Of a stretch of 64,000 bases of DNA, positions 9,459-19,239 are shown piece after piece. A program made the position numbers and the translations under genes. The notes under the pieces were generated by a model. That model was not told where the DNA came from. It made no database searches and saw only the letters and a list, made by a program, of their open reading frames with translations. The stretch covers positions 248,001 to 312,000 of the forward strand of contig JAPZLL010000013.1 in the NCBI GenBank assembly GCA_036250225.1, read 5' to 3'. The first letter of the stretch is position 1. Each line of letters starts with the position of its first letter. This stretch comes from Cercophora sp. LCS_1. Lineage: Eukaryota; Ascomycota; Sordariomycetes; Sordariales; Lasiosphaeriaceae.

Positions 9459-10975
9459 TTATCTTCGACGACGCTTTCCCCGTGCTCGGCTGTCTTCGCT
9501 GTTGCCAATGGGCTTTCGCTTCCGCACTGGTGTTTGTGTGACGCGGACGGGGACAAGAACCTCTGATGACCGAGGCTCGTTTTGCTGTGTGCTACCAGGG
9601 GGAGTGCCGTCGCGAAGAAGCAGCACCTTGACTTGCAGACCAGGCACCCGATGAGACAACTCGTAGAAAAGCGTCTTGAATGCGGACAGCCATGAGAATC
9701 CGTCCTGTGGTTGCAAATCGCGGTCCAGCGCAGAAACGTCCACCACAATGCACGCCTCAGATCGCAGTCGCTCCAGTGCGGCACCAAGAAGTTGAAGCCA
9801 CCCCCTCTCCGTGGTAGCTCGTTGGAAACGAGCGCACTGAAGAGCCATGCCGCCATCTGTGACTGTGTTGGTGCCATCATGTCCGAGCTGCGACACTTGG
9901 AGAATCAAGTGCTTGAAGACGTCAACCACTGAGATGCTTGCATCTTCGAGCTTGCTCTCGGCGCCCGGTAAGGCCCAAAAGACAGGCGTGTTCTTGGACC
10001 GCAGCTGGCGGATGACGTCGACCGAGAACTCTCGCATGGCAAAACGGGCACGAAAGTTTCCTTTCAGGATTGCTGTCCTTGATGCTCTTCCCGAGGGCCG
10101 GTCGTCAAGATCGGGTGACTCCCAGAACCGGTTGGTCGACTCAAACATCTTGTTTCGCAGGCGGTGGCGCCGTAGTGATTCATTGAACTGAAGAGCTCGG
10201 AGAGGGTCGCCGAGGCGGCTTCCTGAGATGAAGGTCATGATTTGAGAGAATTGCAAGTCAGTCAGTCAGTCTTTGCCTGGCATCTATCACGGAGCCCGAG
10301 TGCAAGGCTTGTAAGGAAGCGAAGCTCGACGCCATGTCGGTGAGCTTGCGGTCGATTTCAAAGATCTTGACTTGCGCGCCCGCAGTGGCAAGCTGGGCAA
10401 TTTGCCTTGAAGTGTCGGCTATGTCGTCCAGTATGTCCTTGTATCTGAGCTCGACGGGCCGGGCGATGCTGTGAAGGACATGACGCAAGGCCCCTTCCCG
10501 GCACCAGCCGTGGGCGCGGACGAAGAATCGTAGGAGGGAGGTCGGCATACAACTTGACGGACTCACTCATCCTTTCTGTGGGGCAGAGAACGGCAGCTAG
10601 CTCAACTTGAGGCAGTTCATCTGCAATCTGAGCAAGGGCTTTTGAAATGGCGATGATGGTGGTCTTGTGGTTTTGAGCAGACTATAGAACTCAAAATAAG
10701 GGGTCGGCCGGGAAAGGGGTCAGTAATGGCGACTTACAACGAGAACGAGGTTCATAGCGCCCCAGGCAAGGGCGACGTACTCAGGGTTATGCTGGACCAG
10801 CACATCCACAACATTGCTATAGTGATGAATGTTTGATAAGGCTCTTTGGAGCCATTTTCGGGCTCGAGGGAACTTTCGTTCATCCGAGCACTTGGCAAAG
10901 GACTCATGCACCAGCGCTTAAACATCTTCGAGCTTGGTGACCAACCTCTCTTTTTTTCCCTGCTGGATACCTAAC
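9459..10975 (-). pseudogene. DUF7708 / NACHT-associated (NLR-like) gene with frameshifts and a nonsense codon
   Basis: Read on the minus strand, the N-terminal part shows HESFAKCSDERKFPRARKWLQ and VLVQHNPEYVALAWGAMNLVLV, which match DUF7708, a domain found at the N-terminus of fungal NACHT/NLR-like proteins. A 56-bp intron at 10682-10737 has good ends. Three lesions follow: a TAA at 10918-10920 just before ALVHESFAK; a tandem GGAG duplication at 10533-10540 that breaks KLYAD-LLRFFVRA; and (AGTC)4 at 10256-10271, where three copies would keep QRLTD-LQFSQIM in frame. The downstream part (9459-10256) continues the family pattern (FRARFAMREFSVDVIRQLR, VKVLLL) and ends in a basic tail. The 5' end is missing beyond 10975. 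Fungal NLR-like proteins are linked to non-self recognition; this copy should be non-functional. Confidence 0.78.
10682..10737 (-). other. Intron in the DUF7708 pseudogene
   Basis: On the minus strand it begins GTAAGT and ends CTATAG (56 bp). Removing it joins GAMNLVLV to the next family segment (SAQNHKTTIIAISKALAQIA). Confidence 0.7.
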
Positions 10976-10989
10976 TAACTAATATCATG

Positions 10990-12147
10990 GCATAGCAAGG
11001 GGAGCGATACATTGTCGACTTCAACACTTATAAGCAGCTCCATTCGGATTCACCCAAGTTCAAGACAAAGTATCCTTACATCAACAGCACAGGCCGTCGA
11101 GAGTTGCCCCTAGAAGTGATGGAGTGCGATACGCCCCCAGAGGGTCTAGAACCACTTACGTTCCCCAATACGCTTACCGGATACAACCTTCGCCAGAAGA
11201 AGTGGGGTGAGTTGGCTCGTAACACTTGCATGTTGGACGTCCGAACGACTAACGTCCGCCCGGAGGACCTCCAAGTCGGCCTCGTCCACCCAGTGGTCCG
11301 GGATAAAAAGGCATTTGGGCACCTTGTCATCGGTGGGGGGGCAAAGGGTCTTATCCAAGCTCTCGTTGCCACCAGGCTCGGAACGGACCAAGGCACAGAT
11401 CTTATCCAGGGCAAAGGCAACGGCCTCATCATACTCCTGCACGGTGGTCCAGGCACAGGCAAGACATTCCCCGCCGAGAGCGTGGCCGAATTCGCCGAGA
11501 AACCCCTCTTCCGCGTCACCTGCGGCGACATCGGCACAAAGCCCGAAGAGGTCGAGAAATATATCGAATGCGTCCTCCACCTGGGCAAAACCTGGGACTG
11601 CGTCGTACTCCTCGACGAAGCTGACGTCTCCCTCGAGCAACGCACCCTCACCGATCTTCGAGCGCAACGCCCCCGTCTCAGTATTCCTCCGCGTGCTTGA
11701 ATACTACGAGGGCATCCTGGTCCTCACCTCCAACCGCGCGGGCACCTTTGACGAGGCTTTCAAATCGCGCGTCCAGCTCTCGCTGCATTATGAAACCCTG
11801 GACCGGTCGCAGCGTAAGCAGATCTGGAAAAACTTTCTCAGCAGACCCAAAGTCCTCGAGGAAGAAAGCAGCAAGAAAGTGGAGTCGCTTCCAGAAGCAT
11901 CGAGGAAGAGAAAGAGGGAGGACGACGCGACGACAAGGGGATTAATTACGACGAGATTGATTGTTGCTTGACGGATCTCGCGGATGAAGAGATGAATGGA
12001 CAGCAGATTAGGAACGCGATCACTACGGCACGCCAGCTGGCCAAGTTCAAGGGGGTCAAGGTGTCGAGACGGTTCGACAAGTATTTGCAAAAGGTTCAGG
12101 AGGGGTATACGGATGACCAGTTAGCACGGGGTGACGGGATTAGGTAG
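10990..12147 (+). pseudogene. 5'-truncated, frameshifted AAA+ ATPase (DUF7025-AAA type)
   Basis: The plus strand reads GERYIVDFNTYKQLHSDSP, which resembles the DUF7025 region of fungal AAA proteins. It then runs to KGNGLIILLHGGPGTGKT (Walker A, intact), VVLLDEADVSLEQR (Walker B, intact) and TDLRAQ, where a net +1 change near 11655-11663 ends the frame at 11700. The family sequence continues one frame over (VFLRVLEYYEGILVLTSNRAGTF and SRVQLSLHYETL) and shifts back near 11920-11936 to NYDEIDCCLTDLADEEMNG and MNGQQIRNAITTARQLAKF, ending at 12147. Nothing resembling the usual N-terminal several hundred residues lies before 10990. It diverges from the DUF7708 pseudogene, and both are cut at the same place. 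Confidence 0.8.
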
Positions 12148-12894
12148 CGCCGTCCTTTCGGGTCTATCATTTTGGCTTTGGATTTAAGTTTGTCGATCGA
12201 GTTTATGGCAATGGTTGGGAGGTATCAGGCGTCGATGAGGTTTAATGAGGCGGTTGGATATTCGGCGTTGTGGGGCTGGGAGTTGCCACCGCCAGCGCAA
12301 GGTTTATGATCGGGGTGACTAAGGTGTTGACTACACACAGAATTGAGTTCTTTGTTTGGAATTTTTTCTGGAAGAAATCAAGATTCATCACGGTCAATGC
12401 CCTGGAAATGTCTGTGTCAGGCCAATAATCGTGTGTTGACCAGCTGCGAACTCGTGCGGCTCCCTTGGATGACTAAGTACCTAGATGCGTCTTTGGCATC
12501 ATTTTGGTGAGGAAAAAGAAAAAAAAGAAGCGGTAACCCATGTCCTGGGACCATAGCTCCGAAGAAAACACCAACCGATAACGCTGTCCGGGTCTCCAGA
12601 TGAGAAATCTTGGAGCCATATCCATAATCCGCTTGCCGTACCTGAAACCATCCATGTAAATGCAACACCAATAACCCCAACGCCTGTGGGCCAATCCCGA
12701 TACCATGATGCGCCCCCCCCAAAAAGTCGTGTCCTTGATCAAAATGCCGTGAGGCAATCCGTCCAACGCCAAACCGTACCGACCGAAGTGAAATTGCCGC
12801 CGTTGTTCCACCCAATTCCATCCTGTAAGCTGAACCGATAACCAGAACGCCTTTTTTATATACAGGAAAATCCCGATGGAATGATGTCCCGGGT
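12148..12894. other. Spacer downstream of the AAA pseudogene and 3' of the next gene
   Basis: About 750 bp. Open frames exist on the minus strand but their composition (runs of Phe, no motif) is not protein-like. It is probably 3' UTR of the minus-strand gene that ends at 12895. Confidence 0.4.
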
Positions 12895-14520
12895 TTAAAC
12901 CTCTTCGATTGAGGGCCTGGCCCGCTTGGTGGGCCTCTCTTCCTCGGGCTCCTCGGACTTGCGCTTGTTGACCACGACGATTCGCGTGGCCGGCTTCTTG
13001 ACCTCGGGCTCCTCCGATTTCCGCTTCACCACGATGCGGATCGGAGGAGAGGGCTCCTTCTGGGCCGCCTTGGGGTTCGCGGTCGGCGAAACGGAGCGCG
13101 AGGAGGGAGGGAGGGTGCGGCGGATGTCCTCGCCGCCGCTCGGGGAGCGAATGACCAGGGTTCTGGTCGGGCTTGCCGTCGTGTTGGCAACCGGGCTGGC
13201 ATCCCGGGAGCTTGCGGGGCTGTTGGATTTGCTCCGCATGCTTTCGGGAACCCGAATCTTGATGATGCGGGTGGTGCCCTCGGATGAGGAGCTGCTGGTG
13301 CTCTCCGTAGGAGAGGACGGGGTGGCCGGTGCAACGTGGGCGACAGTGATACTGTCGGCGGCGGGCTCATTGACGCGACCAGAAGGTGTAGAGGCGGCAG
13401 CAGCCGCGGCAGCCTTGCGCTGCTTGTCCATGGCGACGAATGGGTCGAAGGTCGTGATTGCTGGATTGGGGCGGTGGATCATTTGCCTGGTTTTCATGTC
13501 GAAGTGAGAAAGGACGGAGGTGGGATGCTGCTGATATAGGCGGATTCTGCTGGGAGAGTTTTTTTTGATATCAGAGTTCGTGCGCTGCTTCTTAAGGTTT
13601 ACGTGCAAGCTCGCGGTTGTGGATGTTGAAGCGTCGGTATCGTATCCCGATGAGTCACCTTCCTCCTCTTCGGGGTTTGCATCTGCCTCATTGGTGGTCT
13701 CATTGGTGGTATCGGTGAGTTTGCGGCTTGAAGTTTCGATTAACTCGTCACGGAGGTCGACACCACTGCTCGGGATGACGACGCGGCGTGCGTGTCGACG
13801 CTTCTGAGTCTCAACCAGACCAGCATAGACATCCATTTCAACATGGGGCTGATCATCGGCCGTATCATCGTTCAACTCAAAGCCAGCGCCCCCGGGCTTG
13901 TTGGCCAGCTCCGTCTCAAGCTCAAGGTTGGAGCGTGCAAGCTGGCCAAGAAACTCTGGCAAGGTCGAAAGAAGGCCGGAGCTACGGAGCATGCCAGCAT
14001 CAACCCTCATGATGGGCTTCGCCTTGCCTTCGGAGTGAGAGTTGCGTGGGCGAAGGTCGATGATCTCGTCAATCTCTTCTTCAGAGGCGAGAAGTGGTTC
14101 TGAGAAGGCAGGAAACGGCTCTGAGCTAGACTTCCGTACGGCCCGCTTGTGATCCCGGAGGGTATTTCCCTCGGGCTCGGGGTGACTGGCGGGGGACGAC
14201 ATCTTAGCCGGGCAAAGGCGAAATGGAGCGTCGATGTCCAGGTTGAAGAGGTCTGGGAAGCTCTGAAGCAGACCGACGGCCCTCTTAGTGCCGTACCGGT
14301 ATCTACGGAAGTACTTGTTGGCCCACAGCCTGGCCCGGACAGTTAGCGCCGGAATCTCGTCTCTTGTGCCGAAGTTGAAGTAGGAGAGCGCAATATCGAT
14401 GCCCTGGCGGGTGAGGACATGGTCCGCCTTTTTGCTTCGGGGGAGAGACCGTTGAGCCGCACCAAAAGCTGGGATGCGGCCAACATAGGGCTGGGCGGAA
14501 GGAAGAGTTGCGACAGCCAT
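12895..14520 (-). CDS. Conserved-type low-complexity protein with SUN/ING-like unknown function, Ser/Glu/Lys-rich
   Basis: Intronless, 541 aa from the ATG at 14518-14520. I chose it because the upstream extension of the frame looks like untranslated leader (Pro/Leu/His-rich) and this ATG starts a more even sequence (MAVATLPSAQPYVGRI). I do not recognise the family, and the wording in the call about function is only that it is unknown. The first 110 residues are the most ordered part (LTRQGIDIALSYFNFGTRDEI, RLWANKYFRRYRYGTKRAV). The rest is Ser/Thr/Pro-rich and ends with repeated units of the form RIVV-x-KRKSEEPE, twice, followed by a basic stretch (RPTKRARPS) that could be a nuclear localisation signal. 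Inference: a nuclear regulatory protein. Confidence 0.72.
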   Translation of the reverse strand: MAVATLPSAQPYVGRIPAFGAAQRSLPRSKKADHVLTRQGIDIALSYFNFGTRDEIPALTVRARLWANKYFRRYRYGTKRAVGLLQSFPDLFNLDIDAPFRLCPAKMSSPASHPEPEGNTLRDHKRAVRKSSSEPFPAFSEPLLASEEEIDEIIDLRPRNSHSEGKAKPIMRVDAGMLRSSGLLSTLPEFLGQLARSNLELETELANKPGGAGFELNDDTADDQPHVEMDVYAGLVETQKRRHARRVVIPSSGVDLRDELIETSSRKLTDTTNETTNEADANPEEEEGDSSGYDTDASTSTTASLHVNLKKQRTNSDIKKNSPSRIRLYQQHPTSVLSHFDMKTRQMIHRPNPAITTFDPFVAMDKQRKAAAAAAASTPSGRVNEPAADSITVAHVAPATPSSPTESTSSSSSEGTTRIIKIRVPESMRSKSNSPASSRDASPVANTTASPTRTLVIRSPSGGEDIRRTLPPSSRSVSPTANPKAAQKEPSPPIRIVVKRKSEEPEVKKPATRIVVVNKRKSEEPEEERPTKRARPSIEEV

Positions 14521-16491
14521 CGCGAATGTGGGTGATGGCAGAGAGGTGTTGCGAGGATGATGGAGAAGGGCGGGGAGAAGAGGGAAGACGAAGAACAATT
14601 TTATGAACCAGCCGCCGTGTTGATGGTTGATGGATGGATCTTGTGGAAAATTGTTGGGATGAAGAAAGACAAGAGGTCGGGGAGGACGACGGGCTGCTTT
14701 GATATAATTCAAGCCCGAAAGAAAGCGGACGACGTACCGGGTAGCTCAAAGTCTATTCACGGCGCCTGGCAACAATAGGACTCCAGCACAATAGTGTGGG
14801 TGTGCCCAATGCCAACTGGCAAACGTCGTGACGAGGCCAGGAAATCCGGGGTTGAGGGACGTGGCTGTCCCCGCGTGGCAGGAGCGGAATCACTGGGCAA
14901 CGACAATCCTTGGTGCAGGATGATCAAGGTTTCGACCAGGTGAATGGTCGTGACAACGGCGTCTTGTGCTATGCTCTCCCGCCGTCTATGCGTAGCAATT
15001 GACAAGCTGCCCTGCTCAAGATAGCCCCGATGATTGAGTGCGCGGCATGCAGAATAAAAAGGCTCGACAGACGTTGAGGAGGCGTCGGGGACTCAAAAGT
15101 GAAAATGGCCAGGCCGTTTTGCACCCTGGCGCCCGATTCCGCCGATGACTGCAACGGCCACAAACTGGGCGTATAGATGAATTGTTGATGAAACAAACAA
15201 AGACTCTCACACGGTCGCAAGTTACAGCTCCTTCGAACATTGCCGTTGGGGCCGCAAAGAAAGCAGAATTGGACCAAAGTTCGATATTGATGCTATCGAT
15301 ATCGATTCGCATGGGTCCGCCCCACTTGCACCGGGGAGTCTCCCGCGCCAACATTCGGAGGGCACAATTGCTTTCTCCTCTTTGTCCAGCGCCCAGGCCG
15401 ATGACAATGCTCAAAGAGCAAGGGAGCCAACAATGGTGTTGACTCAAACTTGGAGCTTGGTCGACAAGCTGCCCAACCGACCTGCACGACGACCAGACGA
15501 GTTGACGCTTCGTTACGTGCATGTCCACGTTCACGCGGCCGCGCCGTCAGAAGACCCCAGCTGTCGACAGGGGACAGGGATGACCCGCTGCTCAGTGCAG
15601 CCCTGCCCACCCCTCCGTTTTGCGCATCTGAGACTTGAGCAGGTCAACTGGACAGCCCCAGTGGAAGCTGTCTTCGTGGCAGGCCGCCCCGGTTGAACAG
15701 CTAGCCTTGCCGCCTGACATGCCAATGGGGCAGCTGATTGAGGTCTGACGTAGACGCCAGGCCTTCGGAATTGAGCCTGCGTTCCGCGGTTCATTTAAAC
15801 AGCACGGCGGCAAGCTCCAGGTTGATGCCCCGCCGCCCAAGCTTCAGTCAAGTTGAAACGACAAGGGGTAGCCGGGGTGTTGACGAGCGCCCCAGCTCTT
15901 TCGGGACTTTGTGTTTCAGCTTTTGGGTCTCGATGGCTTCACGGCGGAGCACCGAAAGGCGTGACAAGCTGGGGAAGGCTCCACGCTGTCCGCTCTAGAT
16001 GGCGGGAACATTTGCTGCTTTCTTCGCAGTTAACTTACTGGAGGTGCCCAGTGACCACTCACACCACACAGCCTCATACGCCCAGCTTCCACTTGGATCT
16101 AGTCGTCGCAATTGGCCGAGTTGGCAATCCCCCACCTTGAGACCTCCTTTCCCCTGGACCCCAACCCAATCTGTCCCGACCGTGAACTGAAAGGCGACGT
16201 CTGCTGAAGATCGGTCGTGTCGTAGGACCGCTTTCTCTCCGATAGCCTGTCGAAACGCTTGGGAGCTGTTTGAGGAAACGAAACAAGCAGGCCGATCACA
16301 CCTTCCCGCTTACCGTCCCACCGGCTGACGCAGGTACCCCTCGCCGCACCGACCTTGGCCTCTGGTCGTTGGTATCACCAACGCCGACCTTAATATCCCA
16401 TCCCCCTTTCCAACGTGAATAACTTTCATCCTTTCCCCCACCCTCTTTCTCTCTCATCGCATCAGACATCACAATCCCACAGACAACCACC
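14521..16491. promoter_or_regulatory. 1.97-kb divergent spacer upstream of eIF4E
   Basis: No conserved coding segment was found on either strand. The last 100 bp before the eIF4E ATG are strongly pyrimidine-rich (CT and CCC runs around 16420-16460), as in many fungal housekeeping leaders. The rest is mixed GC-rich sequence without a recognisable element. Confidence 0.45.
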
Positions 16492-17328
16492 ATGTCGATG
16501 CGCCCCTCCCTCTTCACGCGCGGGCTTTCCAGCCTGTCGCAATCCTCGGATCCCAACTCGCCCAGCGTCGCCTCTCCGGCCGAGCAGCGCGACGATGCGA
16601 AGCGCAACTTTCTCAAGGCCATGCGCCCTCTGCCGACGCAGCACTACTGGAACGTCTGGTTCGACCGGCAACCCAGTAAGGAGCAGCAACAGCAGGCCGA
16701 CGGTGTCTACCAGGCGCAGCTGGAGCAGTTGGGGACACAGATTGAGAGCGTGCAGGACTTTTGGCGCTACAACAACAATACGCCTGTCGACCAGATCAAG
16801 ATGCGAGAATCCATCTATCTGTTCAAGTCCGGATTCAAGCCCATCTGGGAAGACCGCCGCAACATTCTTGGCGGTAGCTGGACATTCCGCATGCCCAAGA
16901 GTGCCGGTCCAGACTTTTGGACTCGCGTTCAGTTGTTGGCAATTGGTGAGAAGCTGCAAAGCGTTCTTGAGGAGGGTACGTTGTTGACCCATTATTATCC
17001 CTTTTATTTACATGACCTAATGAAACCAGGTGACCAGATTTGCGGCGTCGGCCTCTCGGTCCGCTTCAACTCGCACCTCATCTCCATCTGGCACCGCGAC
17101 TCGTCCAAGCAAAAGTCGATCGATAACCTACTCGCTTGCGTGCTTGAGGAGCTCCCCGCTGAGCTCCGGCCCAAGCCCGATAACTATTTCTACAAGAAGC
17201 ACGCGGATCATGCGGGCTTCAAGGCGCCACCCGAGCTGCAGGCCGTCCTGGACTCGCAAAAGGCTCGGGAGGCAAAGGCGAAGGCGAATGCGGAGGAAGC
17301 CGCAAAGGCCGAGAGCGCCGAGTCTTAG
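16492..17328 (+). CDS. eIF4E-family cap-binding translation initiation factor
   Basis: Two exons, 16492-16975 and 17030-17328 (260 aa), with a 54-bp intron (GTACGT..CCAG). Removing the intron joins SVLEEG to DQICGV. Seen: HYWNVWFDRQ near residue 50, ESVQDFWRYNNN, YLFKSGFKPIWEDRRNILGG and GSWTFRMPK, ending with an Ala/Lys/Glu-rich tail (AREAKAKANAEEAAKAESAES). These are the eIF4E landmarks; the spacing and the HYW start look more like the class II (4EHP-like) forms than canonical eIF4E, which is a tentative reading. Known role: binding the mRNA 5' cap. The start ATG is in a good context (ACCATGTC) after a pyrimidine-rich leader. Confidence 0.93.
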   Translation: MSMRPSLFTRGLSSLSQSSDPNSPSVASPAEQRDDAKRNFLKAMRPLPTQHYWNVWFDRQPSKEQQQQADGVYQAQLEQLGTQIESVQDFWRYNNNTPVDQIKMRESIYLFKSGFKPIWEDRRNILGGSWTFRMPKSAGPDFWTRVQLLAIGEKLQSVLEEGTLLTHYYPFYLHDLMKPGDQICGVGLSVRFNSHLISIWHRDSSKQKSIDNLLACVLEELPAELRPKPDNYFYKKHADHAGFKAPPELQAVLDSQKAREAKAKANAEEAAKAESAES

Positions 17329-17799
17329 GGGTGGTAAAAGCCCCTAGGACGGCGAAGCTGATATAGATGTGGTAGATGGAATCTTGGACATATCAGTGGA
17401 TCACAAGAGGTTGAAGATCATCATGTGGCATTAGGAATTAGGTTTGCATTGTTGATGGCGTTTATAACGGTCCAACGGTCAACGACCGCGAGGCGGACCT
17501 ATCCGTCGCCTTGTGGGTTCGGTCGTAATGAATTGGTTGATTCCACTTCGCATCATCACAGCGAACGAAGCTGCATTATGGCCGTTCTTGATAAAGGCCT
17601 CGTCAACCTCGATGCAAGGCAGGCTCGTCTTCTACCTGAACGCCTAGAAACCTTTTCGTGCCTCCCAGCAGCACCAATCAGGAAGCCCAAAGCCCACAAC
17701 GCCAGTGTAAACCGCATTTCTCGAATCCAGCGCCATCCATCCGAGACTCCCATCCTAAACATCACATCATTATCGTTCAACCCACGTCCTCCCAAACCA
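17329..17799. other. Convergent 3' region of eIF4E and the EF-hand gene
   Basis: About 470 bp of 3' sequence for both genes. No coding signal. Confidence 0.45.
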
Positions 17800-18449
17800 T
17801 CACCTCCAAACCCCCGCCCTTCCCAAAACCCTCTCAAACTCATCCCTCCTCACACCACTTCCCACCCCCGCGCCCCCATTCGCCTCGAGAATCATATCCC
17901 GTAACACATCCTCGCCCACATCTTCCTGCAGTAACTTGGCAACCCGTTTCAAATCCCCCAGCCCGATCCTCTCCTTTGTCCCCGTGGTCCCCGTGGTCCC
18001 CGGTCCAGTAAACAACCCAAAAGCCTCATCAACCTCCCTCTCGTGCGCCTCGCCATCCCTGTCCTCCTCTCGTTGTCGTAATTTGAGCGCGCAAACGGCT
18101 ACAAAAGAGGGATACGTCGCGAATCCTTCGTCTTCCGGATCTAGAACGGATATGATTTCTGTCAATTCCGAGGGGGTAGGCGTGAGACCGAGGGCGATCA
18201 TGGCGCGGCGGACGTCGGCGATAGGGATGACGCCGTTTTTTTCCGACAGCATGGGTTCTGCGAATAGCGAAAAGGCTTCGGCTATGTCGGCTTCTTCGGG
18301 GGCGGTGATGTTGTTTTCGCGGGCTAGTTTGGAGCGTTTCCCTGCGGAGGGGCCCCCGGCGGAGGGGGCACTGGAGGGGGGCTTGCGGCGGGGCTATCCG
18401 GCTTGGTTAGCTGGTTAACGATAAAGGGGTGGGAGAAGGGGCGCACCAT
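17800..18449 (-). CDS. EF-hand (calmodulin-like) protein with an ATG-only first exon
   Basis: Modelled as exon 18447-18449 (only the ATG), intron 18394-18446 (53 bp, GTGCGC..ATAG with a GCTAACC branch site) and exon 17800-18393; 198 aa. The second exon begins PRRKPPSSAPS, then KRSKLARENNITAPEEADIAEAFSLFAEP, GVIPIADVRRAMIALGLTPT and EIISVLDPEDEGFATYPSF, which is the layout of paired EF-hands. The loops lack a full set of Asp/Asn calcium ligands, so calcium binding is doubtful. Between residues 110 and 150 there is an insert with a GTTGTTGT repeat. Known relatives are calmodulin/centrin-like scaffold proteins; the exact orthologue is not recognised. The first exon is inferred from splice signals and an in-frame TAG upstream of exon 2. 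Confidence 0.75.
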
Positions 18450-19239
18450 TGGGAATGTGTTGTTGTTTTTGTTGGTATGCAGGGGAATTCGTTGGGTAGA
18501 TCGGATCTGCGCAATGGTTCGGGTGGGTCGGCGATGAACGATGCCGGTGGATTTGGCGTTGAAAGTTGGGGTGAGTTGATGTGGGGCGCGGAAAACCGAG
18601 GCGCCAATTGAGCGCCTGCTCACGTGATGTATGGGATTCACGTGGGTATAAAATTTCCCGTGTGCACAATTTCTTGAGTCTCCAAAACCTTCTTGACATG
18701 TCGAAGACGACAGAAACGGAAATGGCGTCGCTCCTTGAGAACAAGTCAATCATTCCGGGATTACATCCGACTGGATCCAAGAGTTGTCATTGATCGTCTT
18801 TCCGAGGTAAGGACAAAGACCGGACGATCCAATTGGAGATCCCGACTCTGTCACATTCTCCTTTGTTATCAACCCTCACGCTTCAAAATTTTGCTAGAGC
18901 CTACCGCCTCCATTTTATCAGGGCGAGTAGGTGTGGACAGTGAAGCAAGATCAAAAACTCCCCCTGTCCTCAGTTGAGAGAACACGGGTCCGACTAGCCA
19001 CAAGCCATGCCGACCTGAGAAGTCGGATGGGTGAGGCTTGCGGAGACATTCCATCGTGAAAAATAAGTCCATTGTCATGTTCCAGTCTAGTGATACATCT
19101 CTTCGCCGTGTCCGTAATCAGCAGTTGCTCGCTCGGTCCGAGAAGATCAAGCCGGTGGCTCGCACGTGCACTCATCCTCGTAGATGGTTGCAAATCCCGC
19201 CATGTCACCTCGATGACGCTCTGGTCGTTCCTCGTTATC
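18450..19239. other. Spacer between the EF-hand gene and NAD kinase
   Basis: About 790 bp: the promoter side of the EF-hand gene and the 3' side of NAD kinase, both on the minus strand. A 31-codon plus-strand frame at 18699 has no support. Nothing else is seen. Confidence 0.4.

Noticed and set aside
18699..18794. 31-codon plus-strand frame beginning MSKTTETEMASLL
   Set aside because: Too short and without support; it lies in the 5' region of the minus-strand EF-hand gene.
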